The notes: generated by a model not told the origin, from the letters alone. Positions 1 through 12,262 are shown, numbered from the stretch's first letter. The stretch is DNA of 64,000 nt from JAFMJV01 sp034436555 (GCA_034436555.1 DAOTUU010000037.1:1-64000), one strand, 5' to 3'. Numbers and translations are program-made.

Positions 1-130
1 GCGGTGCCCACGGACACCATGCCAGTCGCGCCGGGGGGGCGGGACCATCGGGCTGGTGTGGCCGGTCGGCGCGGCGCCCTACCGTGCCAGCATCACCCGA
101 GCGCGCCATCATCCCTGGAGACGCCTGACC

Positions 131-1417
131 ATGATCTCGCACCCCGACACGCCGCCGCGGCGCCGGTCCAGCGCCCCCCGTCTGGGTGCCGCCCTGGCCC
201 TGCTCGCCGTCGTCGCCCTGCCCACCATCCCCGCCCAGGCGCGCATCACGACCGCCTACTCGAGGACCTCGGTCGTGGAGCTGGCACCCGGCATCACCTG
301 GGAGCGGGGCACGGCGCGCACCGCCAGCGGCATCCAGGCGGTCCAGATCGGCCGCATCGACACGCGCCATCCGGGGGTGAGCCTCGAGGCGCTGCTGTCC
401 AACGACACGGTAGTGAACCTGGAGCGACCCAGCCGCAACGCCAACCGCAACAGCCGGCCCGGACGCCTCGCGATGCTCGCCACGAACGGTGACGTGTCCA
501 TCCGGGGTGACGTGGGTGCCGGCGCGGTGATGCCCTCGATGCACGCCCACGCTGGCGAGCTCGCCGTCGGCACGAGCTGCGGCCGGCCCACGCTGGGCGT
601 GGACGCGGACGGCGCGGCACGCATCGGCTGGGTGCGCAACCGGATCACCTTCGACATGACCTCCGTGGCACCCGGATTCAGGGGCCTGCGGATCCTGCGC
701 GGCGTCAATCGACCCCCCAACAAGAACCAGCTGAGCCTGTACACGCCCCGGTTCGGCCCGTCCACGCTCACCACGTCACCGAGCATCGACGTCATCCTCG
801 ATCCGGCCGGACCGGTCCCGGCTGCCGGGCGCGTGGGAGCGACCGTCGTCGAAGTCCGGCGGGGCGCCCAGAACACGGCCATCCCGGCGGACGGATGGGT
901 GCTCGTGGGGCGGGGCCCCAAGAGCAGGCCGCTCGAGCTGCTGAAGCCGGGCGACCAGGTCTCGGTCCTCACCGAGTTCGGCGACGGCACCGACAACGGC
1001 TGCTCCGGCCCGGACGTCGTGTCCGGCTGGGGTGACACCCAGGAGGCGCTGGGCGGCAACTACTTCACGGTGCGCAACGGCCGCAACGTGGCCCCGACCT
1101 ACGCCGAGTACGCCAAGGGCGGCGTGGCCGCCCCGCGCACGAACGTGGGCATCACCGCGGACGGCATCGTGCTGATGGTCGTGGTGGACGGACGCCAGCG
1201 CGGCTACAGCGTGGGCATGGACCTCATCGAGATGGGCGAGCTGATGCTGTCGCTGGGTGCGGTCCACGCGTTCAACCTGGACGGCGGCGGCTCGTCGGTG
1301 ATGGCCACCCGTCGGCCGGGCGCATCAAGGATCAAGGTGAGCAACCGGCCGTCCGATGGCCGGGAGCGATCGCTCACGCAGGCGCTCGCCGCGTTCGCGG
1401 TCACCGAAGCCAGCTGA
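131..1417 (+). CDS. Secreted phosphodiester glycosidase (NAGPA/DUF2233) domain protein
   Basis: Predicted 428-aa exported protein. The chosen ATG is preceded by GGAG about ten bases upstream and gives a classic signal peptide: an Arg-rich start, a hydrophobic stretch at about residues 16-33, then an AQA cleavage-like site. The open frame extends upstream to 56, but that part looks spurious. The C-terminal third carries the NAGPA-family signature FNLDGGGSS (about residues 381-389). This family includes enzymes that remove GlcNAc from phosphodiesters and many bacterial cell-wall-associated homologues of unknown substrate. No operon partner is visible; the next gene is 430 bp away. Domain assignment is firm; the substrate cannot be inferred. 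Confidence 0.8.
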   Translation: MISHPDTPPRRRSSAPRLGAALALLAVVALPTIPAQARITTAYSRTSVVELAPGITWERGTARTASGIQAVQIGRIDTRHPGVSLEALLSNDTVVNLERPSRNANRNSRPGRLAMLATNGDVSIRGDVGAGAVMPSMHAHAGELAVGTSCGRPTLGVDADGAARIGWVRNRITFDMTSVAPGFRGLRILRGVNRPPNKNQLSLYTPRFGPSTLTTSPSIDVILDPAGPVPAAGRVGATVVEVRRGAQNTAIPADGWVLVGRGPKSRPLELLKPGDQVSVLTEFGDGTDNGCSGPDVVSGWGDTQEALGGNYFTVRNGRNVAPTYAEYAKGGVAAPRTNVGITADGIVLMVVVDGRQRGYSVGMDLIEMGELMLSLGAVHAFNLDGGGSSVMATRRPGASRIKVSNRPSDGRERSLTQALAAFAVTEAS

Positions 1418-1619
1418 GCCACGCCGCGAGCACTCGCGGCACTCCCTCCTCCCTCGCGTCTCGGCCGTCCGGCTCCACCGGGCGGCCGACGCGCATGTCC
1501 GGGCCATGTGCCGGTCCGTCTCGGGCGTCCGCGGCCCGACCGATCGGCCGGTGAACGGCCGAGAACGACCGCTCGTGCCCACGTCCACGTCGGTCATGGC
1601 CGTCCAGCGGACGATCGCG

Positions 1620-1721
1620 CGCGCCACAGTCCGTCCGGTCCCATGAGCGGCCTGACGTGACGCGCCACGGTCCGTCCGGTCCTTTGAGCGGCCTGACGTG
1701 ACGCGCCACGGTCCGTTCACG
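1620..1721. repeat. 41-bp tandem repeat, about 2.5 copies
   Basis: Units begin at 1620, 1661 and 1702 (the last is partial, about 20 bp). Each contains CGCGCCACrGTCCGTCCGGT followed by GAGCGGCCTGACGTGA. It lies in the noncoding interval 1418-1786, in which I see no gene. Confidence 0.8.
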
Positions 1722-1786
1722 TCGATGATGGCCGCTGGACGGCCACCCCCATGACCGGATCCGTTCACACCCCCGCGATCGGACCC

Positions 1787-1826
1787 TTGACACGCGCTCC
1801 GGCGACGAGTTAGCATTTTATCTAAC
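1787..1826 (+). promoter_or_regulatory. Promoter with operator-like palindrome for the ArsR-type gene
   Basis: A -35-like TTGACA (1787-1792) is followed after 18 bp by a -10-like TAGCAT (1811-1816). An inverted repeat GTTAG-N8-CTAAC (1809-1826) overlaps the -10 box. The AT-rich core stands out in this GC-rich sequence. The position suggests autorepression by the downstream ArsR-family protein (inference). Confidence 0.55.
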
Positions 1827-1850
1827 AGACGGAAGATGAGGCGATTGATC

Positions 1851-2981
1851 ATGGCACGAGGCAACACGGAGTTCCGGCGCACCCGATCGGCGGGCGGCGT
1901 CACGGAGCGCTCCACGCCGCCCATCCGTGACCTGACGCGTGGCGGCCGCGGCTACGAGGTGGAGTTCCTGGCACGGACCAGCCACGACTTCCTCATCAGC
2001 CTCATGATCTGCGACGGCACCGAGTCAGACCTGCTGCCCGAGGATCGCGCCTGGCTCGCGGGCGCGCGGGCATCGCTCCATCCGGACCGGCGAGAGGATC
2101 TGGAACTCTCCTTCGGGGACCGCTCCGATGGCCTGTTCCACGGCCTGGCGGCGCTCGTCGTGGACCATGCGGAGCTGGCGGATGCCGCGTCGTTCGTGGC
2201 TGCCACGGAGCGCATGTCGGCCCTGGAGGTCGCCCGCCTGATGCTCGCGGACGTGCTGCGTGGACCGGAGGGGGACGCCCTGGCCACACGGGCCCTTGCC
2301 GGGGACCGGGCGGCGATGGCCCAGGTGGAGGAGGTCGTGGTCAGCGAGACGGGTGCCGACAAGTGCGTCGAGATCATGGGGTTCCTGCGCGAACCGGGTC
2401 CGGCATGGGTGCGGGCACAGCGCGCGCTGTCGGCCTGGCTCCCCCACTTCGTCCAGGTGGAGGCGCGTGTCGCCCGGCTTCAGGCCGCCGACCTCGCGAT
2501 GCACGCCGATGACCGGGACGCCGCGGACCCGGCGGCGCTCATCGAACGGGTGACCGGTGGCATCCGGTGGCTCTCGGACGCCGGCGTGCGCCGGGTCTAC
2601 CTCGCCCCGTCGTACTTCGCGCGACCCTTCAACTACGTGTATGAGGGCCCGGAGTGGCGCCTCTTCTGCTATCCCATCGGCGACTCCGTGCTGGAGGCCG
2701 CGGACCGGGGCGCGCCGCCCGCCGCCATGGTGCGCCTCCACCGCGCCCTGGGTGATGCCACGCGGATGCGCATCCTGCGCCTTCTCGCCGACCGCGACTG
2801 GTATCTCACGGAGCTGGCGACCCAGCTGGACCTGTCCAAGCCGACCACCAAGCACCATCTCGCGCTGCTCCGGGCCGCAGGCCTCGTGACGGTGACCGAG
2901 GCGGGCAACCTCACCTACTACAGCATCCGCCGGGACCGCATCGAGCAGGCCGGCGCGCAGCTCACCCAGTTCCTGGCCTGA
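1851..2981 (+). CDS. ArsR-family winged-helix transcriptional regulator with long N-terminal domain
   Basis: 376 aa from ATG 1851; an in-frame ATG at 1836 is an alternative. GAGG sits about 9 bases before 1851. The C-terminal ~75 residues (about 294-370) are a clear ArsR/HTH_20 winged helix: ALGDATRMRILRLLA, then the recognition-helix region LSKPTTKHHLALLRAAG and a wing ending in TYYSIRRD. The first ~290 residues are a longer domain, as in DUF5937-type ArsR relatives, probably ligand sensing or dimerisation. A palindrome over the promoter suggests autoregulation. No metal-binding Cys motif is seen in the helix, so metal sensing is not supported. Target genes are unknown. Confidence 0.82.
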   Translation: MARGNTEFRRTRSAGGVTERSTPPIRDLTRGGRGYEVEFLARTSHDFLISLMICDGTESDLLPEDRAWLAGARASLHPDRREDLELSFGDRSDGLFHGLAALVVDHAELADAASFVAATERMSALEVARLMLADVLRGPEGDALATRALAGDRAAMAQVEEVVVSETGADKCVEIMGFLREPGPAWVRAQRALSAWLPHFVQVEARVARLQAADLAMHADDRDAADPAALIERVTGGIRWLSDAGVRRVYLAPSYFARPFNYVYEGPEWRLFCYPIGDSVLEAADRGAPPAAMVRLHRALGDATRMRILRLLADRDWYLTELATQLDLSKPTTKHHLALLRAAGLVTVTEAGNLTYYSIRRDRIEQAGAQLTQFLA

Positions 2982-3053
2982 ACACGGCCGTCAGGCCGAC
3001 CGGTTCGTTGGTCGGCCGAGAGTTAGATGGATGGCTCACAGATGGATGTCATC

Positions 3054-3122
3054 CGACACGCATAGGCCCCCGGGCACGACACGCGCGGGCCCCCGGAGTC
3101 GACACGCATGGGCCCCCGGGGC
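3054..3122. repeat. 23-bp tandem repeat, three copies
   Basis: CGACACGC followed by two or three variable bases and GGCCCCCGG recurs at 3054, 3077 and 3100 with exact 23-bp spacing. It sits just upstream of the ribosome binding site of the small gene at 3139, so it may fall in that gene's leader. Confidence 0.75.
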
Positions 3123-3138
3123 CCGATGGGAGGACACG

Positions 3139-3291
3139 ATGCACCCGCTCGACACGCTGGCCAGCGTGGACCTGGCCCGACGGGATCACGACCGTCGGAG
3201 CTCGCTCCGCGAGGCGACCCAGCGCCACGCCATCCAGGACGCGATCACGACCCGGCTGCGGACGAGGCGGCACCCGCCGCGGAACCCCTGA
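3139..3291 (+). CDS. Small hypothetical protein (50 aa)
   Basis: The ATG at 3139 is preceded by GGGAGGA at 3128-3134 with good spacing; the stop is at 3291. The product starts MHPLDTLASVDLARRDH and is highly charged and Arg-rich, with predicted helical character and no membrane segment. The open frame reaches upstream to 3031, but that part runs through the 23-bp repeats and is probably untranslated. I do not recognise a family. It is supported only by the ribosome binding site and composition, so it could be a chance open frame. Confidence 0.4.
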   Translation: MHPLDTLASVDLARRDHDRRSSLREATQRHAIQDAITTRLRTRRHPPRNP

Positions 3292-3326
3292 CCCACACCG
3301 GGAACGGGGACCGGTGACGCGGCCGG

Positions 3327-3839
3327 TCACGGACTGCGCATGGACACCCCGGCGCGACGCAGCGCCGCGACGGCGCCGGGGAGGAGCGCGTGGTGTCGCC
3401 GGACGACATCTGCCGGCACGACCCGGTCGGTGCGTGCCGCGTTGCGTGCGAGACAGACCTCGATGGGTACGTCGAACACCACCGCCGTGACCGAGCCACC
3501 GGTGGCGGCGACGACGCTGAGCAACGGCCGGCGTGCCCGATCGGTGAGGTTCGTGGCATCGACCACCGTCGTGAGGCCGCGCCGGAGCCGTGCCCGCACG
3601 ATCGCGTGGAGCAGCCGGAACGCGTCCGCGGTGGCCTCCTGGTCCGCGGCGTCATCGGAGACCATCGCGCGCAGCGCGTCTGAGGAGACGACCTCCGTGG
3701 GCGCGTGATGGCGCGCCGCCCAGGTGCTCTTGCCGGATCCGGATGGCCCCACGAGCAGCACCAGCTCGCCCCGCGCGGGGGGATCGGATGAGGGGCGATC
3801 GGATGGGGGGGTCCGGTCGCGCGGACGAGGGCGGGTCAT
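3327..3839 (-). CDS. AAA_33-type P-loop kinase (polynucleotide kinase-like)
   Basis: 170 aa. Walker A GPSGSGKS at residues 31-38, a following SSDALR motif typical of AAA_33/PNK-like small-molecule or polynucleotide kinases, then VVDATNL and a CLARNAARTDR lid-like segment. These match the kinase half of bacterial Pnkp and zeta-toxin-like kinases; the substrate is unknown. The start ATG (3839) has a TACGCT box eight bases upstream and no ribosome binding site, consistent with a leaderless mRNA. A much longer open frame runs upstream on this strand to 5345 but crosses the opposite-strand metallopeptidase and is not credible. No partner phosphatase gene is adjacent. Confidence 0.72.
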   Translation of the reverse strand: MTRPRPRDRTPPSDRPSSDPPARGELVLLVGPSGSGKSTWAARHHAPTEVVSSDALRAMVSDDAADQEATADAFRLLHAIVRARLRRGLTTVVDATNLTDRARRPLLSVVAATGGSVTAVVFDVPIEVCLARNAARTDRVVPADVVRRHHALLPGAVAALRRAGVSMRSP

Positions 3840-4259
3840 CACGGGGGAGCGTAGCTCGGGCCGGGGGCACACTCGCGTGGGCGCACACCAGGCGGCTGAC
3901 AGGGGCGACTTGCGGTCCGATTCACCGCCCGAGGCGCCGGACGCCGCTCCCGGCTGACCGGCCCGGCGGATGTCGCCGCGACATGGCGCGACGAGCGATG
4001 ACGGTCTCGGCGGCCCGGTCAGGCGCGACCGACATGATCCAGCCCGTGGGCGGTCCCCCGATGCCGCAAGCGGCATGGCCACGGACAGTCCGACCGATCC
4101 GCTGCCGGTGAAGGGGCGGTCAACACATGCGACTGCGACATCGCGACACATCCCGGCCGCCCGCGCGGGCCCATGGCCGCAGGCACGGAGAAGACGCCCC
4201 CGGGCGCCCGTACCAGCGCCCCATGGCGCCATCAGCCCGACTGGGCGACGATACGCTCC
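3840..4259. other. Intergenic region, no gene seen
   Basis: A 420-bp gap between a minus-strand kinase gene and the plus-strand metallopeptidase. It contains the TACGCT promoter-like box for the kinase gene (3848-3853). I see no RNA gene or repeat. If the metallopeptidase starts at the upstream ATG (4173), the gap is shorter. Confidence 0.4.
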
Positions 4260-6044
4260 GTGACCCGACGCCCGGACGCCCGCATCAGCCGTCTCGCCCT
4301 GGTGGCGACCGCCACCCTGGCCATGCTCACCGGAGCATCGGCGCCGAGCACGGCCCACGATCGCGCTCCCGGCCCCGCCGGCTCCGGCGACCTGACGAGC
4401 ACGGCCGGAGCACCAAGCCCGTCGAGCGCGGCCGGTGCGCCAGACTCCCCGGGTGCCCCGGGCTCCGCCTCCACTCGTGGAGGCGACCGGTCTCCACGCA
4501 CCGGGCTCCGCGCCATGACCAGCGGCCCGTGCGCCGGCGGCTACCGGGTGGTGGGCACCGACTTCTGCACCCACGGTCCAGACGCGCGGCCCGCCGGCCG
4601 ACGCCCCGCGGCGGCGGCGCGCGACCTCGCGGCGATCATCGAGGGTCCCCTCCCCGACGCCGTCCTGTGCGATGGCGACGGCACCAGCGGGAGGCGCGTC
4701 CAGGCCGTCTATGCCCGGCTCGAGGGCACCACCAGCAATGGCAGCGCGGTCATCCCCCGGATCCGGGCGGCGGCGGCGGGCGTCCAGGCCACGTTCCTCG
4801 CCAGCGCCGCCCGCACGGACGGCGTGCGCAGGCCGCGCTGGGTGACCGACGACGACTGCGCCCTGTCGGTCATCGAGGTCACCCTCAGCGACGCGGCCCG
4901 GACCAGCTTCAATCAGACCATCCGGGAACTCGCCTCGCTGGGCCTTGATCGGCCGGACCGCAAGTACCTTGTGTGGTGGGAGGCGTCGGTGTACTGCGGC
5001 ATCGCCACGTTCTGGGGCGACGACCGGCCGGGCCAGGACAACGCCAGCGCCGCGCGCACCGGGTACGGCCGCGTGGACGCGCCGTGCTGGGGGTGGGCGG
5101 AGTCGCATGAGCTGATGCACACCCTGGGCGCGGTCCAGAACAGCGCGCCCCACACGACCTACCAGAAGGCACCCGGCGCATTCGCCCACTGCACCGACGA
5201 CTACGACGTGATGTGCTACCGGGACGCGCCGGGTGTGGAGCTGACGGTCGCCTGTCCCGATCGGGCGCTCGACGCCCAGTTCGACTGCGGGAACGACGAC
5301 TACTTCCACACCGACCCACGGCCCGGCTCGTACCTGGCGAGCCACTGGAACGCCGCCCGGAGCCCATGGCTGGCAGACTCGGTCGCCCAGGTCCAGGCGC
5401 CGGTGCCGACACTCGTCGAGGGGCGCGCCGTCAGCGACACCCGGCTGCCCGTCCAGGCGACCCTAGCGACCCGGGCGGCGCTGGGCGGCCTGGAGTCGAT
5501 CGAGGCGCAGCGGCGCGCCGCGCGGGGACGCTGGCGGGTCGTGCGGGCCACCGACGGCACGAGCGCGGCCACGACGCTGCGCGTCGGTGTCCCGACCCGC
5601 TTCCGTGCCCGCACGGTGGACGCGGGCGGGGTCGAGACGCCGTGGCTGACAGGAGCCGCCCGCACCGCCCGGCTGAGCGACGATCGGGCCGCCGGCCTCT
5701 CGTGGCGCGGCGGCTGGACGCGCGTGACCGACGCCGGCGCGCTCGGCCGCACGCTCCGACGCGCCACGGCGGACGGCGCCAGGCTGCGGTTCCGGACGAG
5801 AGCCGCGGAGGTGGGCATCGTGGCGGCGCGCGGACCGCTCGCGGGCCGGCTCGTGGTCCGCGTCGACGGACGCGTGCGGCGCACCGTGGAACTGCGCTCC
5901 GCGGATGCGACCGGGCGCACCATCGTCGCGGCGGTCGCGCTGACACCCGGTCGACACACCATCGAGGTGCGCGTCAGGCCGCCCCTGGAGGAGACCCCCG
6001 GCTGGCTCGTGGACCTGGACGCGGTCGCGATCCTCGCCCGCTGA
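4260..6044 (+). CDS. Secreted zinc-metallopeptidase-like protein
   Basis: 594 aa from GTG 4260; an in-frame ATG at 4173 would add 29 residues before the signal peptide. The GTG gives an Arg-rich n-region and hydrophobic core ISRLALVATATLAML, so it is preferred, although no ribosome binding site is clear. HELMHTLG (residues 283-290) is the zinc-binding HExxH motif, and DYDVMCY (about 314-320) resembles a metzincin Met-turn. The usual third ligand after HExxHxxG is not His: the following residues are AVQ. Many Cys residues suggest disulfides. The C-terminal ~100 residues look like a beta-sandwich. Likely an extracellular peptidase; substrate unknown. Confidence 0.65.
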   Translation: MTRRPDARISRLALVATATLAMLTGASAPSTAHDRAPGPAGSGDLTSTAGAPSPSSAAGAPDSPGAPGSASTRGGDRSPRTGLRAMTSGPCAGGYRVVGTDFCTHGPDARPAGRRPAAAARDLAAIIEGPLPDAVLCDGDGTSGRRVQAVYARLEGTTSNGSAVIPRIRAAAAGVQATFLASAARTDGVRRPRWVTDDDCALSVIEVTLSDAARTSFNQTIRELASLGLDRPDRKYLVWWEASVYCGIATFWGDDRPGQDNASAARTGYGRVDAPCWGWAESHELMHTLGAVQNSAPHTTYQKAPGAFAHCTDDYDVMCYRDAPGVELTVACPDRALDAQFDCGNDDYFHTDPRPGSYLASHWNAARSPWLADSVAQVQAPVPTLVEGRAVSDTRLPVQATLATRAALGGLESIEAQRRAARGRWRVVRATDGTSAATTLRVGVPTRFRARTVDAGGVETPWLTGAARTARLSDDRAAGLSWRGGWTRVTDAGALGRTLRRATADGARLRFRTRAAEVGIVAARGPLAGRLVVRVDGRVRRTVELRSADATGRTIVAAVALTPGRHTIEVRVRPPLEETPGWLVDLDAVAILAR

Positions 6045-6161
6045 GCCACCGGACCGGGCGGGGAGGCGCCACGCGGCCACGCCCCTGCGACGGGCGCCGG
6101 GGCCGGGCGCGATCCCCCGCCCCAGAGCCGCACCCGGCACGACCGCGGGGACGGACCGCGG

Positions 6162-9576
<3,415 letters not shown>

Positions 9577-9587
<11 letters not shown>

Positions 9588-9647
9588 GAGCGGGACCCCG
9601 CAGGGGCGGGCCTCGACGGGGCGGGCCTCGCAGGGGCGGTCACGAGC
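9577..9647. repeat. Short GC-rich duplications at the carA-carB junction
   Basis: GGGGCGGTCACGAG occurs at 9577-9590 and again at 9634-9647; between them GGGGCGGGCCTCG-type units repeat. The repeats cover the carA stop, the spacer and the carB start codon, so the carB initiation site may have been duplicated. Confidence 0.6.
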
Positions 9648-10815
9648 CGTCCCCGGCGCTCGCCACGCGCACCCGCTCCAGGAATCGGTCGAACACCTCC
9701 ACCGCATCGAGCGGGCCGGGCGATCCCTCGGGGTGGTACTGCACGGTCTCGATGGGCAGCGTCGCGTGCCGCAGGCCCTCCACGGAGCCGTCGTTGAGGT
9801 TCGTCTGGCTGACGTAGAACCCGCTGCCGGGCGGCAGGGATTCGCCAACCACGGTCACCTCGTGGTTCTGCGCGGTCACCTGGACGCGCCCGGTGCCGCG
9901 GTCGGCCACCGGGTGATTGGCGCCGTGATGCCCGAACCGCAGGCGGCGCGTCTCCATGCCCGCGGCGCGCGCCACGACCTGGTGACCCAGGCAGATGCCC
10001 AGCAGCGGCCGCCCGTCGTCGATCACGGCGCGCGCGAGCGCCACCGGCCCGTCCAGGCGGGCGGGGTCGCCCGGACCCGGCGAGAGCACCACGCCATCGA
10101 CGTCGGCAGCCAGCGCGTCCTCCGGGGTGGCCGTGTGCGGCAGCACCCGCACCCTGGCGCCGCGCCGGCGGAGGGAGCGGATGATGTTCGTCTTGAGGCC
10201 GTAGTCCACGACCGCCACGAGCGGCCCCCGATCACCCACCTCGTAGGGTGCGGCCGCGGACACCTGGCCCACGAAGTCCTGGTCCTCCCAGCGGACGACC
10301 GCCCGGGCCCGCGCCGCGGCATCCTCGGGGTCCGTCTGGCCGGGCGCCGTGATGAGCGCGCGCTGGCAGCCGGTCTCTCGCAGGTGGCGCGCCAGCGCGC
10401 GCGTGTCGAGACCCGCGATGGCGGGCACGCCGTTCGCCCGCAGCAGATGGGTGATCTGGCGCGCCTTGCCCATGACCGCGGCCGTCGCATGGCCCACCAC
10501 CAGGCCGCGCAGCCAGGGCCGCTCGGACTGGTCGTCGTCACGCACCCGTCCGTGATTGCCGATGAGCGGGTAGGTCATGACCACGATCTGGCCCGCATAC
10601 GACGGATCGGTGCACACCTCCTGGTAGCCGGTCTGGGAGGTGTTGACCACGATGTCCCCGCCCGACTGGACGGGCGCCCCGAACGCGATCCCCGCGAACA
10701 CGGTGCCGTCCTCCAGGGCCAGCAGCGCCGGTCCGTGACTGCCGATGCGAGGGTCCACGGCCGCGTCCGCGGGCATCACCAGGGAGCGTGTCGGTCGCCC
10801 GGGCAGGATGGTCAT
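9640..10815 (-). CDS. carA: Carbamoyl-phosphate synthase small subunit (glutaminase)
   Basis: 391 aa. CarA hydrolyses glutamine and channels ammonia to CarB. The N-terminal CPSase_sm_chain domain begins at about residue 30 (ALLALEDGTVFAGIAFG). The class I glutamine amidotransferase domain follows, with the nucleophile Cys in LLGICLGHQ and the catalytic His-Glu pair in VQYHPEGSPGP. The start ATG has GAGGGATG about eight bases upstream. It is the first gene of a two-gene operon with carB. An in-frame Met at residue 14 is an alternative start. Length is normal for the family (~370-390). Confidence 0.95.
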   Translation of the reverse strand: MTILPGRPTRSLVMPADAAVDPRIGSHGPALLALEDGTVFAGIAFGAPVQSGGDIVVNTSQTGYQEVCTDPSYAGQIVVMTYPLIGNHGRVRDDDQSERPWLRGLVVGHATAAVMGKARQITHLLRANGVPAIAGLDTRALARHLRETGCQRALITAPGQTDPEDAAARARAVVRWEDQDFVGQVSAAAPYEVGDRGPLVAVVDYGLKTNIIRSLRRRGARVRVLPHTATPEDALAADVDGVVLSPGPGDPARLDGPVALARAVIDDGRPLLGICLGHQVVARAAGMETRRLRFGHHGANHPVADRGTGRVQVTAQNHEVTVVGESLPPGSGFYVSQTNLNDGSVEGLRHATLPIETVQYHPEGSPGPLDAVEVFDRFLERVRVASAGDGS

Positions 10816-10971
10816 CTGGGCATCCCTCGGCGGCCTGCGGCGGACATGGAACGACCACCGGCGGACGGACCGCGGCGGTGGTCGACGGACGGCGGAATCA
10901 GGGTCTCCCTCCTTGCCGGCCTCTCAGGGCCGCATCCCCGGCCTCACGGGACCGGTCGAGCAAGCAGGACG

Positions 10972-11400
10972 CTAGCCTAGCAGACGACGCTTCACCCGAC
11001 CCAGCCGGCGGAACGCCGCGCGACGACGGCGCGGGCCCTTGGATGGATGCAGGAAGAAGGCGACCATCCCGCCGAGCGCCAGGCCACCCAGGAGCGCGAC
11101 GCTCCCCACGAACAGCGTCCCGCCCGAGATGCGCGGCACCCCTCCGGGTCGCCGTCCACCGAGGATCCGGCCGATGGCCGGCAGGTCGACCGAGCGGTCG
11201 ACGTCGTCGATGATCCGCTGGATGTCGGCCTGGATGCCGATGTCCGCCACCCGGCGCGCCAGGTCCCGGCGGAGCGCCTCGAGGTCGCCGCGATCGATGG
11301 TCCGGACATCCAGCGACCGGAGGTCGAGACCCGGCAGGTCCAGGCGCTCCACGGCGTCGCGGAGCCGGGCGAGGTCGATCGGGAGCGCGACGGCGGTCAT
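10972..11400 (-). CDS. Small single-TM protein with basic C-tail
   Basis: 142 aa with AGGAG at a good distance before ATG 11400. Residues 1-90 are amphipathic and charged, with repeated Leu/Asp-rich helices. Residues 95-117 form one hydrophobic segment flanked by GG-rich turns. The tail (119-142) is very Arg/Lys-rich, so the C-terminus should be cytosolic. No enzymatic motif is seen. The layout resembles YtxH-like or cell-surface-anchored small membrane proteins, but I cannot name a family. It lies between carA and an SGNH lipoprotein gene, both on the same strand, with gaps of 156 and 55 bp. Confidence 0.6.
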   Translation of the reverse strand: MTAVALPIDLARLRDAVERLDLPGLDLRSLDVRTIDRGDLEALRRDLARRVADIGIQADIQRIIDDVDRSVDLPAIGRILGGRRPGGVPRISGGTLFVGSVALLGGLALGGMVAFFLHPSKGPRRRRAAFRRLGRVKRRLLG

Positions 11401-11455
11401 GGACGGTCTCCTGTGGTGCCGGGCGGCGGTGCGGTGCGACGGGGCGTCCCGGACA

Positions 11456-12262
11456 TCATCCCATCACCGCGGGTCGGGGGCCCGTCGATGGTGATGGCGA
11501 CGGCTCGCCGAGCGCGCTCCGGAGGACGACCGGCGCGATCAGCTCCACCCAGCCCGCGTACTGCTTGGCTGACGGATGCTGGTCGTCGTCGGTCAGGAGG
11601 GTCTGGTCGCGCGGGACGAGGTCGGCGATCGGGGCGATGTCCACGACCGCGATGCCCCGCTCCGCGGCGACGTCGGCCAGGATGGCGTTGAACCGGTCGA
11701 CCGTCTCGGCGTCACCGGGTCGCACGAAGGGCTGCTCGGGCAGGAGCGTGTAGTCGGGCGTCGTCACCAGGACCACCCGACCGGGCGGCACCAGGTCCAG
11801 GATGCCGGAGCGCGCCCGGCTCGCCGGCGGTCCGTCCCGCCCGTCGAGGATGGTCACGAGGTTCGCCCGGTACTCCTCGTCCGAGAGTCGCGAGATGACG
11901 ATGTCGTTCACCCCCACCTGGAGGGTCACCAGGTCGGGATCGAGATCCTCCAGCACGGGCAGCTGATCCTCGATGACCTCGTACGTGCCCGCGCTCTGGC
12001 CGGCCAGATTGTCCACGAGGTCCAGCGGCACCTCCGGTCGAAGCGCCCGCACCAGCTGGTTGGGCCAGCGATCGACCTGGCGCGGGAGCCCGTAGCCGAT
12101 GGCATAGGTATCGCCGAGGGCGACGTACCGGATGGGCCGGGGCGGGTTGGTCGGCTCGGGCGTCGCCACCCGGACCCGAGGCGTGGCGGGAGGGGCGCCG
12201 ACGTTCACGCACCCCGCGAGCAGCAGGGCGGCGGCGGCGGCCGGCAGCAGGTGGCGTCGCAT
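11456..12262 (-). CDS. SGNH/GDSL-type hydrolase lipoprotein with Thr in the nucleophile position
   Basis: 268 aa. The N-terminus is a type II signal peptide with lipobox LLAGC (Cys18), so the mature protein should be a lipoprotein. Blocks of the SGNH hydrolase fold are present: block I reads ALGDTYAIG (GDT at 50-52, where the family has GDS), block III is VGVND (116-120) and block V is DDQH (226-229) with the catalytic Asp and His. Likely an esterase or acyl hydrolase of the envelope, but the Ser-to-Thr change could abolish or alter activity. The ATG at 12262 is chosen because it opens the signal peptide; the frame runs to 12319. Confidence 0.8.
   Translation of the reverse strand: MRRHLLPAAAAALLLAGCVNVGAPPATPRVRVATPEPTNPPRPIRYVALGDTYAIGYGLPRQVDRWPNQLVRALRPEVPLDLVDNLAGQSAGTYEVIEDQLPVLEDLDPDLVTLQVGVNDIVISRLSDEEYRANLVTILDGRDGPPASRARSGILDLVPPGRVVLVTTPDYTLLPEQPFVRPGDAETVDRFNAILADVAAERGIAVVDIAPIADLVPRDQTLLTDDDQHPSAKQYAGWVELIAPVVLRSALGEPSPSPSTGPRPAVMG

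Noticed and set aside
3842..5345. Minus-strand open frame of about 500 extra codons continuing upstream of the P-loop kinase
   Set aside because: It crosses the opposite-strand metallopeptidase, has an Arg/Ala/Pro/Gly shadow composition, and the kinase has its own start and promoter box at 3839.
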